Notes: generated by a model from the letters alone, not told the origin. A stretch of DNA of 64,000 bases from Flaccisagitta enflata (GCA_965153355.1 OZ231126.1:16368001-16432000), one strand, 5' to 3'; shown: positions 38,186 through 49,379, numbered from the stretch's first letter. Translations and numbers: made by a program.

Positions 38186-38420
38186 AAGAGAGACAGAAAG
38201 ACAGAGAGACAGAGAGAGAAAATAGAGAGATAGAGAGACAGAGAGATAGAGAGATAGAGAGATAGAGAGATAGAGAGATAGAGAGACAGAGAGACAGAGA
38301 GAGATAATAGAGAGATAGAGAGACAGAGAGACAGAAAGACAGAGAGACAAAGAGAGATAATAGAGAGATAGAGAGACAAAAAGACGGAGAAACTGAGACT
38401 AGAACTGAGACAGAGACAGA
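38186..38420 (+). repeat. (GAGATA)/(GAGACA) complex repeat
   Basis: Mixed hexamer GAGATA and GAGACA units, including near-identical 60-bp stretches. Confidence 0.93.
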
Positions 38421-38661
38421 AAGACGGAGAAAGAGGCGTCGCGCTTGGATTGAAATAAACTGTACAAAGCGTCGAAGACAGATGGCGAAAATGCGGTTAA
38501 GAAAATAAAAAAAAGGATAAAAAAAAGTGGGAAATAAGATAAAAGGAGGCCTGTGAGTGAGAGTGAGCCGACGTAAAAGGAAACGGATCACGCGCAAATG
38601 TCATTTAGAACACGAGCACTGGCAAGAACGCTAGCGGCATTATATGTAAACGAACCTGTAC

Positions 38662-39175
<514 letters not shown>

Positions 39176-39419
39176 ACTTTTTTGTCTGTAAGAAGCCGCC
39201 AGCTACTTCATGGCAAATACAAAAAAAAAAAAGATAGGAAATCAAGTCATCCAGAAAAGTTATTCGGAAATAGATAGCCATACGAGCGTTCAATCTGATA
39301 GAGACAGAACTGTATAATAAGTGACAAAATCGAAAATTGTGACGGACAGTCTTTAAAATTGCAGACATTACGGTTTTTGACATCCGAATCTCTAACGCTC
39401 ATCGACAGATGGTGTCAAG

Positions 39420-39455
39420 ATGGGAAAAGAGGATGAAGACGCTGAGGAAGCAAAG
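39420..39455 (+). CDS. Candidate first coding exon, acidic start
   Basis: ATG GGA AAA GAG opens a 12-codon acidic reading frame (MGKEDEDAEEAK) ending AAG directly before donor GTACGT. A possible acceptor ATCGACAG precedes it at 39409. No partner exon was identified downstream, so this rests on the start-plus-donor pattern alone. Confidence 0.25.
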
Positions 39456-39734
39456 GTACGTTTCACGGTCTCGCAGGCGGAGTATGAGGAAAATTAGTCA
39501 TTTTTAAAATTAGACAAACCTAGGAAATCTATATATCATTATAAAGCTTATACATTATTGTAAATGAATTCACTTTTGGATTTTGTTAGCAGGGTCCAAT
39601 TCTTATGTAAATTAGGTTATTATGAAAAAATATCAAATTGGCCTTTATTTCAAAATTAAACCATCTAGAGAAGTAAGATTGACCTGCATTTGTGCCAATA
39701 GGCTGGGGCAAACGTGTGTAGACTACATCAATCA

Positions 39735-39851
39735 TTTGGCAGTTGGTCAGTTGGTCCGTTGGTCTGTTGGTCCCTTAGTCCGTCAGTCCGTTGGTCTGTT
39801 GATTCATTGGTTGGTCCGTGAACAGACTCCCAAATACTCCCCTGAAGTGTG

Positions 39852-39897
<46 letters not shown>
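39735..39897 (-). repeat. Decayed AH-like body and (GT)n
   Basis: GTTGGTCCGTTGGTCTGTTG-type words (39738-39825) resemble the AH body, but no end is present. GT array 39858-39892. Confidence 0.45.
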
Positions 39898-39898
<1 letters not shown>

Positions 39899-40050
39899 CG
39901 TGCTGGAGTGGGTTGGGGGATTGGTCAACCCTACCCACTTTTCATCTTTGTTCTTTGTTCCCTTCTTTCTCTCCTGAAATAAAAGACACTTTATCTGTTT
40001 TCATCTTTCTCTCATTCTTTCTTTCTTGTCTTCTTTCTTTTTCTTTTCTT

Positions 40051-40217
40051 TTTTAGTCGCGGACACCCGACTCTACACCTTGCCGTGTCGGTCAGTTGGT
40101 AGGACGGTTGGTAGGTCGGTCCGTCCGTCCATCACATTTTTGAATTCTGAAAGGTTTTTGCATTACTGTTTCTGTCCAACCGCCCGCGACTGGATTGCCG
40201 TGGATCCGGCCTTGTTT
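40051..40217 (-). mobile_element. AH element, subfamily A
   Basis: TTTTAGTCGCGGACACCCGA end with imperfect stem, CCGTCCGTCC, and CCGCGAC...GTGGATCCGGCCTTGTTT. Twenty bp before G copy 3. Confidence 0.8.
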
Positions 40218-40237
40218 CATTGTTGTTTTCCTTTTTT

Positions 40238-40756
40238 GGGCAGCGGCTCGAAGGGGCCGATGACCTTGCTCTCACACATATGGGCGATTTCTCCTCCTCC
40301 TCCATCTCCTTCTCCTTCTCCATCCTCCCCCCCCCCACTTGCCCTAGGCTCCATATCTAGCCTCGAGGTCCCATTCCTAGCCTCGAGGCCCCGTTCCTAG
40401 TCTCAAGGCCCCATTCCTAGCCTCGAAACCCCATTTCTAGCCTCGAGGCCCTATTTCTTGCTTCAAGGTCCCATTATTAGCCTTGAGGCTCCAGTTCACA
40501 CCTCGCAGCTCCTGTCCCAGCCTTGAAGCTCCAATCCCAGCTTCCAGGCTCTAATTCCGGCCTAGAGGCTGGGACCCCAGCCCTGCAGCTCCAACCCTAG
40601 CCAAAAAGCTTCATTCTGGCCTCGTGGCCCGAATCCCAGCCTCAATGCTCAAATCTTAGCCCAGCATAGGTCATCGGCTCCTTCGGGGCCGCTCCTTCCC
40701 TCTCTCACCTTCACATGTTACATACACTAACTTGGGGGCAACGGGTACCGCTGACC
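40238..40756 (-). mobile_element. G element copy 3 with 20-bp minisatellite
   Basis: GGGCAGCGGCTCGAAGGGGC, GATGACCTTG arm; opposite arm AGGTCATCGGCTCCTTCGG, ending GGGTACCGCTGACC. Between them (40345-40660) are about 15 degenerate units of 20-21 bp built on CCTAGCCTCGAGGCCCCATT; most hold an AGCCT..AGGCT palindrome. Confidence 0.85.
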
Positions 40757-40881
40757 ATCTGACGCTTTTGCGACTATTCATTGTAGGTTTTCATTCTAGG
40801 TTTCTAGTCTAGTCTGACGATCTTTATATGCAGCTTCGTCTTCATCATCATCATCATCTTCTTCTTTTTCTTTCTCTTTTT

Positions 40882-41371
40882 GGGCAGCGGCCTGGGTACA
40901 ATGTCCTGTAGGACACAGGGGCTAAAAATTACGTACGTCCTTCCGTCCGTCCGCACGTGCACCTCCGGCTTCAAGCCTCCACGGACTCAAATCCAGCCTT
41001 CAGGTTTAAATCTGGCCTTCGCTCAAATCTGGCCTTCAGGCCTTAACCAGCTTCTCAAGCTCCTAAATCCAGCCTCTGGGCTTCAAATCCAGCCTCTCAG
41101 GCCACAAATCCAGCCTCATGGGCCCCAAATTCAGCCTCTTGCTTTTAATCCAGCCTCTCAGGCCTCAAATTCCCATTGAATGAAATGGCAAATTGACAAA
41201 AATTGAGAAAAATCCAAATTCCCAATGAATATTATGAAAAATTACCCAAATGCTCTCAGACGTATGGAATTCACTGTGTCCTACAGGACATCGGCCCTTG
41301 GGCCGCTGCCCTGCTCCCACACTCCACTCCTTAGCTGATTACTCCAAGCAGGGCATCGGGTACCGCTGACC
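40882..41371 (-). mobile_element. G element copy 4 with 20-bp minisatellite
   Basis: GGGCAGCGGCCTGGGTACAA, TGTCCTGTAGGACACAGGGG; opposite arm TGTCCTACAGGACATCGGCC; end GCAGGGCATCGGGTACCGCT, GACC. The interior (40965-41170) repeats AAATCCAGCCTCTCAGGCC with ~20-bp period. Sequence past the end (GATCCTTGATGACTAGT) is also shared with copies 1 and 2, so the true end lies further out. Confidence 0.85.
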
Positions 41372-41416
41372 ATGTGCGATCCTTGATGACTAGTTCTTTT
41401 CTGCTTCTTCTGCTGC

Positions 41417-41418
<2 letters not shown>

Positions 41419-41447
<29 letters not shown>

Positions 41448-41548
41448 CTTTCTTCTTCTTCTTCTTCTTCTTCTTCCTCTTTCTTTCTTCCTTCTTCTCT
41501 CCTTTCTTCTTCTTTCTTCTTCATCTCCTTTTCATTTTGATTCCATAA

Positions 41549-41583
<35 letters not shown>

Positions 41584-41587
41584 AATA

Positions 41588-41644
<57 letters not shown>

Positions 41645-41656
41645 TTTGATGATGAT

Positions 41657-41699
<43 letters not shown>

Positions 41700-41796
41700 A
41701 ATGGTAATAATGATGATGGTTATGAACTGGTGTTGGTTACAATTGTTAATGATTATGATGAATTTGATTCCATAACTGATGAAGATGATAAAGATA

Positions 41797-41868
<72 letters not shown>

Positions 41869-41882
41869 GTGATGATGTTTGA
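41419..41882 (+). repeat. (CTT)n and (GAT)n microsatellites
   Basis: CTT 41419-41525; GAT 41550-41699 and 41783-41875 around a short unique TTTGATTCCATAA-flanked spacer that is itself duplicated (41536, 41763). Confidence 0.96.
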
Positions 41883-42249
41883 TGATTGATGATAATGATC
41901 ATGCCTGGTAGCTTAGAAATTGCGTCCTTGGTGTTTTTAAAAGCTTCTCTTTGGGATCCTTGATGTTGTGTCGCTCCATCATAACTACATTTGGGAACGC
42001 ACATGCAGGATGCTTCGGATTAACTGGGATCACTATTCAATGAATTGTGTCAGTATGTGTGATTGTGGGGGGGGGGAGGCGAGGTCACTTGTTTTGCCCC
42101 GGTAAATGCAATTGCATCTAAGTTTCAAAAACACCTTCAAGGCATTTAAAATTACAAATTGATATTCAATTTCTTAGTCTTCATATCTTTGCAGCAGTAT
42201 CTCAAAAAGAAACACCCAAAATTCTGTTATTTATGCTACTCTTAAGGCA

Positions 42250-42615
42250 TTTTTCAGCATAAAATGATACCTAATTAATTTCAACAATCAAGGTAGAAAA
42301 TATTGTAGGCGAGTGTCTTTGAATCTTTTACTCCTTTTTTGATCCTTTACAATGCTGCAGAGAAAAAAAGAGAAAAACCTTAAAGACAGCTCAAAAATGC
42401 TATTTTTACAGCATTTCCACAGCATTTTACAGCATAGAATGATAATAAATTTCAACAATCAAGGTAGGAAATCATGTAGGTGAGTGTCTTTGGCCCTTTT
42501 ACTCTCTTTTTGATCCTTTATAAGTTAATGCTGCAGAGGAAAAAGGAGAAATACCTTAAAAACAGTTAAAAATGCTATTTTTACAGCATTTCCACAGCAT
42601 TTTACAGCATGAAAT
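42250..42615 (+). repeat. 171-bp tandem repeat, two units
   Basis: TCAACAATCAAGGTAG at 42281 and 42452, each followed by GAGTGTCTTTG, TTTTTGATCCTTTA, ATGCTGCAGAG and TTTTACAGCATTTCCACAGC. Confidence 0.9.
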
Positions 42616-42775
42616 AAAAAATACTGAGTTGAGTTTTTATATTTTGCTATGAAATAATGATTTAAGCATTCCCAAAGACAAATCCATCGGCTCTTCTGAC
42701 TTAACATTTCATTTTGACCGTCCAAAGCCTCGTGACTCGTGACAAAGTAACGTGACTCCAAGAAAACCCGACGGA

Positions 42776-42999
42776 GCTATGAGAAATGTGTTCACACTTT
42801 AGTGCATGTAATCACTAAAATGCTCATATCTCCAGAACGCCTAAAGCTATGGTCTTGAAATTTTGAATGTAAACGCAGAATTTCATGCTCTTTCAGACCA
42901 TACTTCATGGCGGGGCCCCTGGTATCATGTGACTGGTCAAATCACCGTGACACATAGCGTGACATGAGCGTGACAGGGTGTGAACACATTTCTCATAGC
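42776..42999. mobile_element. L2 element, 224 bp with 21-bp inverted ends
   Basis: Ends begin GCTATGAGAAATGTGTTCAC and are perfect inverted repeats of 21 bp. The interior matches L1 (AATTTCATGCTCTTTC and AGCGTGACATGAGCGTGACA), but the ends are unrelated to those of L1. Confidence 0.65.
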
Positions 43000-43443
43000 A
43001 CATTCAAAATGTTATATCTCCGGTCTGAGAAATGGGAAAGTCGTAAAATTTGGCATGAACACCCTCACATGACTTTTTTAAACGGGCAAAAAAGAAAAAG
43101 TTTTGAAATCCAAAGTAATGTGCCTTTTTTTTTGGTTTAGTCAATCTTTTTCAAAAAAATCGTCAAAATGGGTGATTAAAAAAAACATCAAAAGTTGTAA
43201 ATTTACAATATAAAAAAGTGACCTATCATTGTGAGATTTTAGATGCTTTGAACCACAACCAAGACGAATGAAAATGACCCTTTCTCTCATACCATTTTCT
43301 GTTTTTTGTTATCTTTTACCCCTATGAAAGTCAGTGTGACCTATGTGAGACATACCAAAATCACTAAAATTAGGCCTTTTTTGGGCCATAGATCCTCATA
43401 ATATGTCGCCAATGGAGACAAAAATTTGTTCCCTAGGTACTAC

Positions 43444-43572
43444 CTGATACCCCTGAACAGTTAATGGCACTTTTCTCACAAAATTGTTATGGTAAGGATA
43501 CTCGATATACCAGTTAATCAGGTTATCTCCCTGGCCCGGGGAATCCTGAATCCTACCCAAAATTGTTATTGT
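43444..43572 (-). CDS. Candidate internal exon, unknown protein
   Basis: This 129-bp (43-codon) phase 0-0 segment has a strong acceptor (long T/C tract, then GGCATCATCAG) and ends CAG before GTAGTA. The encoded peptide is of normal globular composition with WYIEYPYHNN and VPLTVQGYQ stretches, unlike the low-complexity ORFs nearby. I do not recognise the family. An A'-type AH element (43612-43725) lies just upstream in the presumed intron. Confidence 0.35.
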
Positions 43573-43611
43573 CTGATGATGCCAAAGATAAATGGAACGA
43601 AAGAGAAAAAA

Positions 43612-43725
43612 AACAAGGCCAAGTAGGAAAATACGTGCGCCGTGTGGATCGTCGAACAAATGCGTAACCGACCGACCAACGGACGGACAGAGCCTCTTAT
43701 TGACGTGCGTTGGCGCACGTAAAAA
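43612..43725 (+). mobile_element. AH element, subfamily A'
   Basis: AACAAGGCCAAGTAGGAAAA start; GGACGGACAGAGCCTCTTAT; end ACGTGCG, loop TTGG, CGCACGTAAAAA. The stem sequence differs at most positions from A-type yet pairs perfectly. 114 bp. Confidence 0.75.
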
Positions 43726-44031
43726 TCAACGAATGGTGTGAATAAAGATTGAGTGTCAATGGCATGAGCACCGTAACTCATAAGAAGAACGAGCTGACGA
43801 ACCGGCCGACGGACCCAATCGAATGCAAATAACAAATTGGCAATTTTAAGATGATGATCAGAGAAGCGCCAAATACGCACAATACATGTAATGCCGTAAA
43901 ATTAGAGAGAAACATGGAAGAAATACTGAGATTCGGAAAACTACTTAAAAAATGTGAGTGTGAAAAATGTTTCATCGAGAGAATGAATAAGGGAAGGGTT
44001 AGAAATTCAGATTAACGAGCCAAAAGACAGA

Positions 44032-44405
<374 letters not shown>

Positions 44406-44583
44406 GAGGGATTTAAGCTATTTTATGTTTAAGTCTTTTTATATTTTACATTGCTTTCTAGTCGCTGAATCGCAACTGCTTCCATCCGTCCATGACACAC
44501 AAGTCGAAAATTGTAAAAACGCATGTTTCAGATGCTGCGGTTGCTGTGTGTGTGTGGGGGGGGGGTGTTCACCCCTCACCCCC

Positions 44584-44922
<339 letters not shown>

Positions 44923-45042
44923 CTACAAATGAGATTTTTAAATTCGTCAGTAACTTTATTCTTTCATAAGGGGAGAGCTGAGAGACACTCAGATAGAGGC
45001 AGTGTCAGAATAGACGAGAACATCGCGAGAAAAAACCGGAAT

Positions 45043-45147
45043 CTTTTTTGTTTTTGTTTTTGTTTTTGTTTTTGTTTTTGTTTTTGTTTTTGTTTTTGTT
45101 TTTGTTTTTGTTTTTGTTTTTGTTTTTGTTTTTGTTTTTGTTTTTGT
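45043..45147 (+). repeat. (GTTTTT)n hexamer array
   Basis: About 17 perfect TTTTTG units, with no length variants. Confidence 0.98.
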
Positions 45148-45180
45148 TAATATTTGGTTATTTCCACAAATTTTTTTCAT

Positions 45181-45222
45181 TATAGTGGTTAGAGGTCATC
45201 AGGGGTTCAAATTCTTCAAAGC
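45181..45222 (+). pseudogene. tRNA-like remnant or SINE head
   Basis: TATAGTGGTTAGAGG resembles a tRNA D-arm/A box, and GGGGTTCAAATTC the T-arm/B box. Only about 16 bp separate them, so the anticodon arm is missing. Probably a truncated tRNA-derived repeat, or chance. Confidence 0.3.
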
Positions 45223-45569
45223 TTCCAAGAGGCATATAGGTTTTCTCTATAAGAACATTGAAGCAGGGGTATATATTTACGAAAGCGCCGCTTCCCGCTT
45301 CTCCACAATTTGAATGCCTGGAGGTCAGGTTCCATTTTTTGTTTGGGTATGGTTACCCATGCACAGCTGAAATGTCATTTGTTAGTTTGTTTCACTATCT
45401 ACGTAAAAAATGTTTTCACGCAAATAGGCAGAGAAGCCCCGGAATATGGCAATATGTTTCCAAAACTACATTTGCTACATTTTGTCGGTCTAAGCTTTGA
45501 ATGGCTGCTAAGCTATCAACTCAACTCAATTATGTACAAAAAGAAATACGAGTTGCAAAAGCGTCAGAG

Positions 45570-46170
45570 GGTCAGCGGTATCCGTTGCCCCTAAGTTAGT
45601 GCATGTAAGATGTGAAAGTGAGAGGGGCAGCGGCCACAAAGGAGCCGATGACCTATGCTGGGCTAAGATTTGAGCATTGAGGCTGGGATTTCAGCCATGG
45701 GGCTGGAGTGGAGCCACCAGGCTTAGATTGGAGCCTCTTGACTGGGGTTGGAGCCTCAGGGCTGGGGTCCCAGCCTTAAGCCTGGAGGCTGTGATTGAAG
45801 CCTCAATGCTGGGATTGGTGCCTCAAAGCTGGATCCATGGAATGATAGCCTTAAGATTGAGATAAGACCCTCAAGGCTGGGATTAGTACCTCTAGCTCAA
45901 GGCCGCTATTTGAGCCTTGAGGCTGGAATTGGAGCCTGGAGGCTATGATTGGGTCCATGAGACTAGGTTTGGGATCTAAAGGGTAGGATTTGGGTCTTGA
46001 GGCAGGATTTGGAGTCTCAAAGCTGGGGGGGTGGAGGAGAAGAAAGAGGAAAAAATCTCCCATGTGTGTGAGACCATAGGCCGTCTAGCCTTGAGCGGGG
46101 GGAGGGAGGAGGAGAAAATCTCCTATATGAGTGAGAGCATGGGTCATTGGCCCCTTTGGGCCGCTGCCCA
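45570..46170 (+). mobile_element. G element copy 5 with 20-bp minisatellite
   Basis: GGTCAGCGGTATCCGTTGCC, GGGGCAGCGG, GCCGATGACCTATGCTGGGC; end ATTGGCCCCTTTGGGCCGCT, GCCC. Interior (45665-46025) holds 15-17 degenerate ~20-bp units GATTGGAGCCTCAAGGCTGG, the complement of the unit in copy 3. Confidence 0.85.
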
Positions 46171-46404
46171 AAAGCGGTGGCTATTCAGCAAACAGTGTAT
46201 GCAATGGACGTTTTCAATTTGTCCTCGTACATCTAAATAAGGTCCCGTCGGTCGGTGGGTCGGTAACGCATTCATTAGAACTTCTTGAAACGGCCAATTC
46301 CGAGGTCTTTCTTCATTCCTTCATCTTTTTTTTTTATCTTTCTATTTTTTCTGTTCACTGTTTTCTTTTAACTATCGATCTATCTTTATATTCATTGATC
46401 TATT

Positions 46405-46586
46405 TACTTATATATTCATTCATGCATTCATTCATTCATCTATTCATTCATGCATTCCTTCTTTCCTTCTTTCCTTCCTTCATTCATTCATTCATTCATT
46501 CATTCATTCATTCATTCATTCATTCATTTATTCATTTGTTCATTCATTCATTCATTCATTCATTTATTCATTCATCAATTTATTTT
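46405..46586 (+). repeat. (ATTC)n microsatellite
   Basis: ATTC/TTCA units with CTTT interruptions near 46457-46480. A 12-bp GCGTGGCATAC repeat lies at 46665-46710. Confidence 0.95.
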
Positions 46587-46589
46587 TTA

Positions 46590-46972
46590 TTTTTTGGGGG
46601 GTTTTTGTTTTAATTCATGCAAAATGAAGGGGAATCAAGACCGTAATTTTACCACGTCCCAGAGCGTGGCATGCGTGGCATACGCGGCATACGTAGAATG
46701 CGTGGCATACGTCTCCTATCTTCATGAGCCTTGTTTACAAAGCTATTAGCTGATATATCCGCTTTTGTAATGGACGCGCAAAAACTCAATTTTTCCTGCA
46801 GTTTCCTCTTCTTCTGCCATCCTCTTGCCGTTACTCATAAGGTGATAACTAATATGTGTTTGCACATTTCCGCTCAACATTGGGTTGTTTGATTCCATGC
46901 CCTCGTTACCGTAACATTTTCCGTCACACATCACGTTTTCAAACTCGCTAGCCTCTTATTTTTTTCACAGAG
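46590..46972 (+). other. Region upstream of the 7TM gene, possible 5'UTR exon
   Basis: Unique DNA ending in the perfect donor AG/GTAAGT at 46973. A minus-strand ORF (46746-46934) with ordinary composition overlaps it but has no splice or start support. Confidence 0.3.
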
Positions 46973-47275
46973 GTAAGTGACAACAACTACCTTTTTACTT
47001 TCAAAATTCTAGCTATTATGTACATGTGCTCGACTAAAATATGTTAATGGCAAACGTCTGTATTTTCAATTGCCGGTACTTCGATTAAAAAAAAAGTTCA
47101 AAAGCGCTGTTTATATATTTCTAGTTTCGGGAACCCGACTATATAAGCCACTTTTTGGTCGGTCCGTTAGTCCGTCAGTACGTTGGCCAGTGCCAAAGTC
47201 ACTTTTCGAGGTTTTTCCAATCTTGCCCACCTGTCCGCGACTTAGATAGCTGTGTATCTGGCCTTGTTGTTTCAG
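46973..47275 (+). other. Probable 5'UTR intron of the 7TM gene
   Basis: A perfect donor (AG then GTAAGTGA) at 46973 and an acceptor TTGTTGTTTCAG ending at 47275 lie upstream of the ATG at 47319. The intron would hold one AH element (47118-47271), whose terminal GGCCTTGTT provides most of the acceptor pyrimidine tract. Inferred from splice motifs only. Confidence 0.35.
47118..47271 (-). mobile_element. AH element upstream of the 7TM gene
   Basis: TTTCTAGTTTCGGGAACCCG end (bulged stem), TTTGGTCGGTCCGTTAGTCC, then CCCACCTGTCCGCGACTTAG and GTGTATCTGGCCTTGTTG. Lies in the presumed 5'UTR intron; its end abuts the acceptor. Confidence 0.75.
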
Positions 47276-47318
47276 CCATAAAAGTCTCTGTAATTTACGA
47301 CGGATTTCACCATCAACA

Positions 47319-48329
47319 ATGGAGTATTTCGAGGATGCGTACAAAGACGTGATGGATATTCTGAATGGCGGATTATATGATTATTACAATGTCGCTGTAG
47401 ATGAACAAGACAATAACGACATGGAGTTATTCTCCATCATGCATCGGCGCTGGATGGTCTATTGGGCAGCTTGGGCGATTTCCTTGGCTTTCGTTCCTCC
47501 GATTTTCATCTTTCTTCGAGGATTCATTCGCCACATCATCGGATTGAAAGCTCTGATCGTGGCGGTGGCCATCACGCTTCGACTGTGGCACAGTTATAAC
47601 GATGGAAAGGCCCAGAAGTTCTTCGAGAATGAATTGAGCGACGAACCCCAATTTGTATTTAATGATGGCGTCAATTCATTTGCATTGATCAATGTTTCCG
47701 TGGGCTGCCTATACGACCTGGTTAGCCTCTTACTCGTGCACGAGTATTACGTCTGCGTGTGTAGTATGGAGGTGAGGAAATTGGAGCTCAAGAGGTACCT
47801 TATGTACTTCGTGGCTACGCTCCTTGGATTGGGTATCTTAAACGGTCTTCACTTGCTTTTGACGAGAATTGTGTTTCCTCACCTACCGGATCCTTACCCA
47901 AAATGGAGTCTTTGGATAGTTATAGTCCATCCTGTGCACGAGGCGCTAACCCTACTTTCGACCGGCGTTATCACGTACTACGGCGTCCATATCATTCATT
48001 CTCTCCTAGTCAGTAGATCCTTTCGAGGGTCATCCGCAGGAAACTCGAACTCAAATATACATTCCATTTTGATTATTTCGTTAACGATGCTAAGCGCGTT
48101 GACTCGAGTAGTTTTGAAGTTGGCGCAAATCATTTGGTTCACGATTTTATACAAAAAAATGACCAATTGTGGTCAAAATGCACGGGATGTCGATTGTTTA
48201 GACGCATTCTCTCATGGCGTTAATATGCTGCATATAGGGATCATTTTCGCTAATCTTACGGAGATCTTGGGAGTATTAATCATAGGAATCCAAAAAAATA
48301 GAAAAAACAACATCAAATCTATTGAATGA
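47319..48329 (+). CDS. Seven-transmembrane receptor-like protein, single coding exon
   Basis: This uninterrupted 336-residue ORF has a good Kozak context (A at -3, G at +4). The first 45 residues are acidic and show no signal peptide. Hydrophobic segments lie at about 46-66, 70-90, 118-140, 160-182, 197-230, 247-275 and 298-324, i.e. seven helices with short loops, the GPCR size and layout. After helix 3 comes HEY (141-143) where class A receptors have DRY. There is no NPxxY in helix 7, and Cys284 and Cys293 could close the last extracellular loop. It is therefore best called an orphan or divergent chemoreceptor-like 7TM protein at the plasma membrane; ligand unknown. Base composition is more balanced than its surroundings. 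AH elements in opposite orientation lie 47 bp upstream of the ATG and 51 bp downstream of the stop. An intact ORF this long is rare here, which suggests a functional gene or a recent copy. A non-GPCR multipass protein cannot be excluded. Confidence 0.75.
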   Translation: MEYFEDAYKDVMDILNGGLYDYYNVAVDEQDNNDMELFSIMHRRWMVYWAAWAISLAFVPPIFIFLRGFIRHIIGLKALIVAVAITLRLWHSYNDGKAQKFFENELSDEPQFVFNDGVNSFALINVSVGCLYDLVSLLLVHEYYVCVCSMEVRKLELKRYLMYFVATLLGLGILNGLHLLLTRIVFPHLPDPYPKWSLWIVIVHPVHEALTLLSTGVITYYGVHIIHSLLVSRSFRGSSAGNSNSNIHSILIISLTMLSALTRVVLKLAQIIWFTILYKKMTNCGQNARDVDCLDAFSHGVNMLHIGIIFANLTEILGVLIIGIQKNRKNNIKSIE

Positions 48330-48380
48330 CAGAAAAAAAACTGTGCAATTGTATCAATGGCGATACTGGAGAAGATGAAT

Positions 48381-48578
48381 AACAAGGCCGGATACACGAC
48401 TACCCAAGTCGCATGCGGGTGGGCAGGGACAGTGATAAAAAAGGCAAACCAAACATTGGGGCTGGGGCAGGAATGAAAAAAACGTCCTAAAACGCCGAAA
48501 AGCCTAAATGTAATAAACCGACCATCCAACCCTCTGGCGGACATAGCGGGTTTAATAGTTGCGTGCATGCGATTAAAA
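48381..48578 (+). mobile_element. AH element downstream of the 7TM gene
   Basis: AACAAGGCCGGATACACGAC, AAGTCGCATGCGGGTGGGCA, and end TAATAGTTGCGTGCATGCGA, TTAAAA. The end stem pairs fully if G-T wobbles are allowed. Inverted with respect to the copy at 47118. Confidence 0.85.
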
Positions 48579-48912
48579 CCTTCATAAGCTCTTATGTTGT
48601 TTTTTTTTCTTTTTTAGCACGTGCAATTTCGGCTGACAGTTACACGCACAGTTGAGTCCAGCAAAACGGATATCAAGGGACAAAAAAAAGATGTCATCTA
48701 TTATATGCGGATTTCTATTTTTGCCATTATAAAATTACTTTGAAAAATTCATTGAAGTAACCAAAGTTTTAATCATTATATCTTTTCATTTCCGTCACTT
48801 ACGGATCTGTTTGGCGGGTTGTAACTATCAGATAATCCCCTACTTTGTAGACTTTGAATCAATATATATCTGCAAAAGATGTTTTCTTTTACCAAAGCAC
48901 TACAGAACTTAT
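48579..48912. other. Unique interval, no gene seen
   Basis: AT-rich; one T/C-rich acceptor-like tract ends TTTTTTAG at 48617, but no open exon of note follows. Confidence 0.4.
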
Positions 48913-49232
48913 CAGGCCTGTATATAATTGAGTTTCCCCCTCCCCCCGTGGGGGTGGGGGGAATCAAAGGGGTCTGGAGATGGGGAGGGAAATCAAAAGA
49001 GGAAAAAAGAGAAAAAAAGGAAATTTAGGGAAAATATAACTTTTGACAGGACCAAATCATAAAACCTAATTAGCAAAACAAATTCTTATACTATTTAAAC
49101 CTTAACTACATTGTCCTATTGCTCTATGGGGAAGAAAATGATAGATATAAAAATGCGACACAATGCGTCGTGGAGAAGAAAATCAAAGGCAGGGGAAAAA
49201 AATCAAAAGCGACTCAATTATATACACCCCAG
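48913..49232 (-). mobile_element. Small hAT-type element D, copy 1
   Basis: 320 bp, ends CAGGCCTGTATATAATTG and ATTATATACACCCCAG. Perfect 8-bp target duplication GAACTTAT at 48905-48912 and 49233-49240. Interior holds G/A-rich arms near both ends (GGGGGAATCAAAGG and GGCAGGGGAAAAAAATCAAA). CAGG-type termini with 8-bp duplications are characteristic of hAT transposons. Confidence 0.88.
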
Positions 49233-49379
49233 GAACTTATTAGGAAGGCGTGAATAGAAACCAGACGACGAATGTAGCCTTAGATGTGTAAATGACATTT
49301 TTAGGGTACTATCATTATTTCTTACAAAGTGAATTCAAGATTCCTCGTTGCATTTTTCTTCATTTTATGGTTAAAGAAA

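Noticed and set aside
40345-40660. CRISPR-like direct repeat array
   Set aside because: Units are contiguous ~20-bp degenerate repeats without spacers, lie inside a G mobile element, and the genome is eukaryotic.
46746-46934. 62-codon minus-strand ORF with ordinary composition upstream of the 7TM gene
   Set aside because: No acceptor or convincing start, and it overlaps the presumed 5'UTR exon on the opposite strand.
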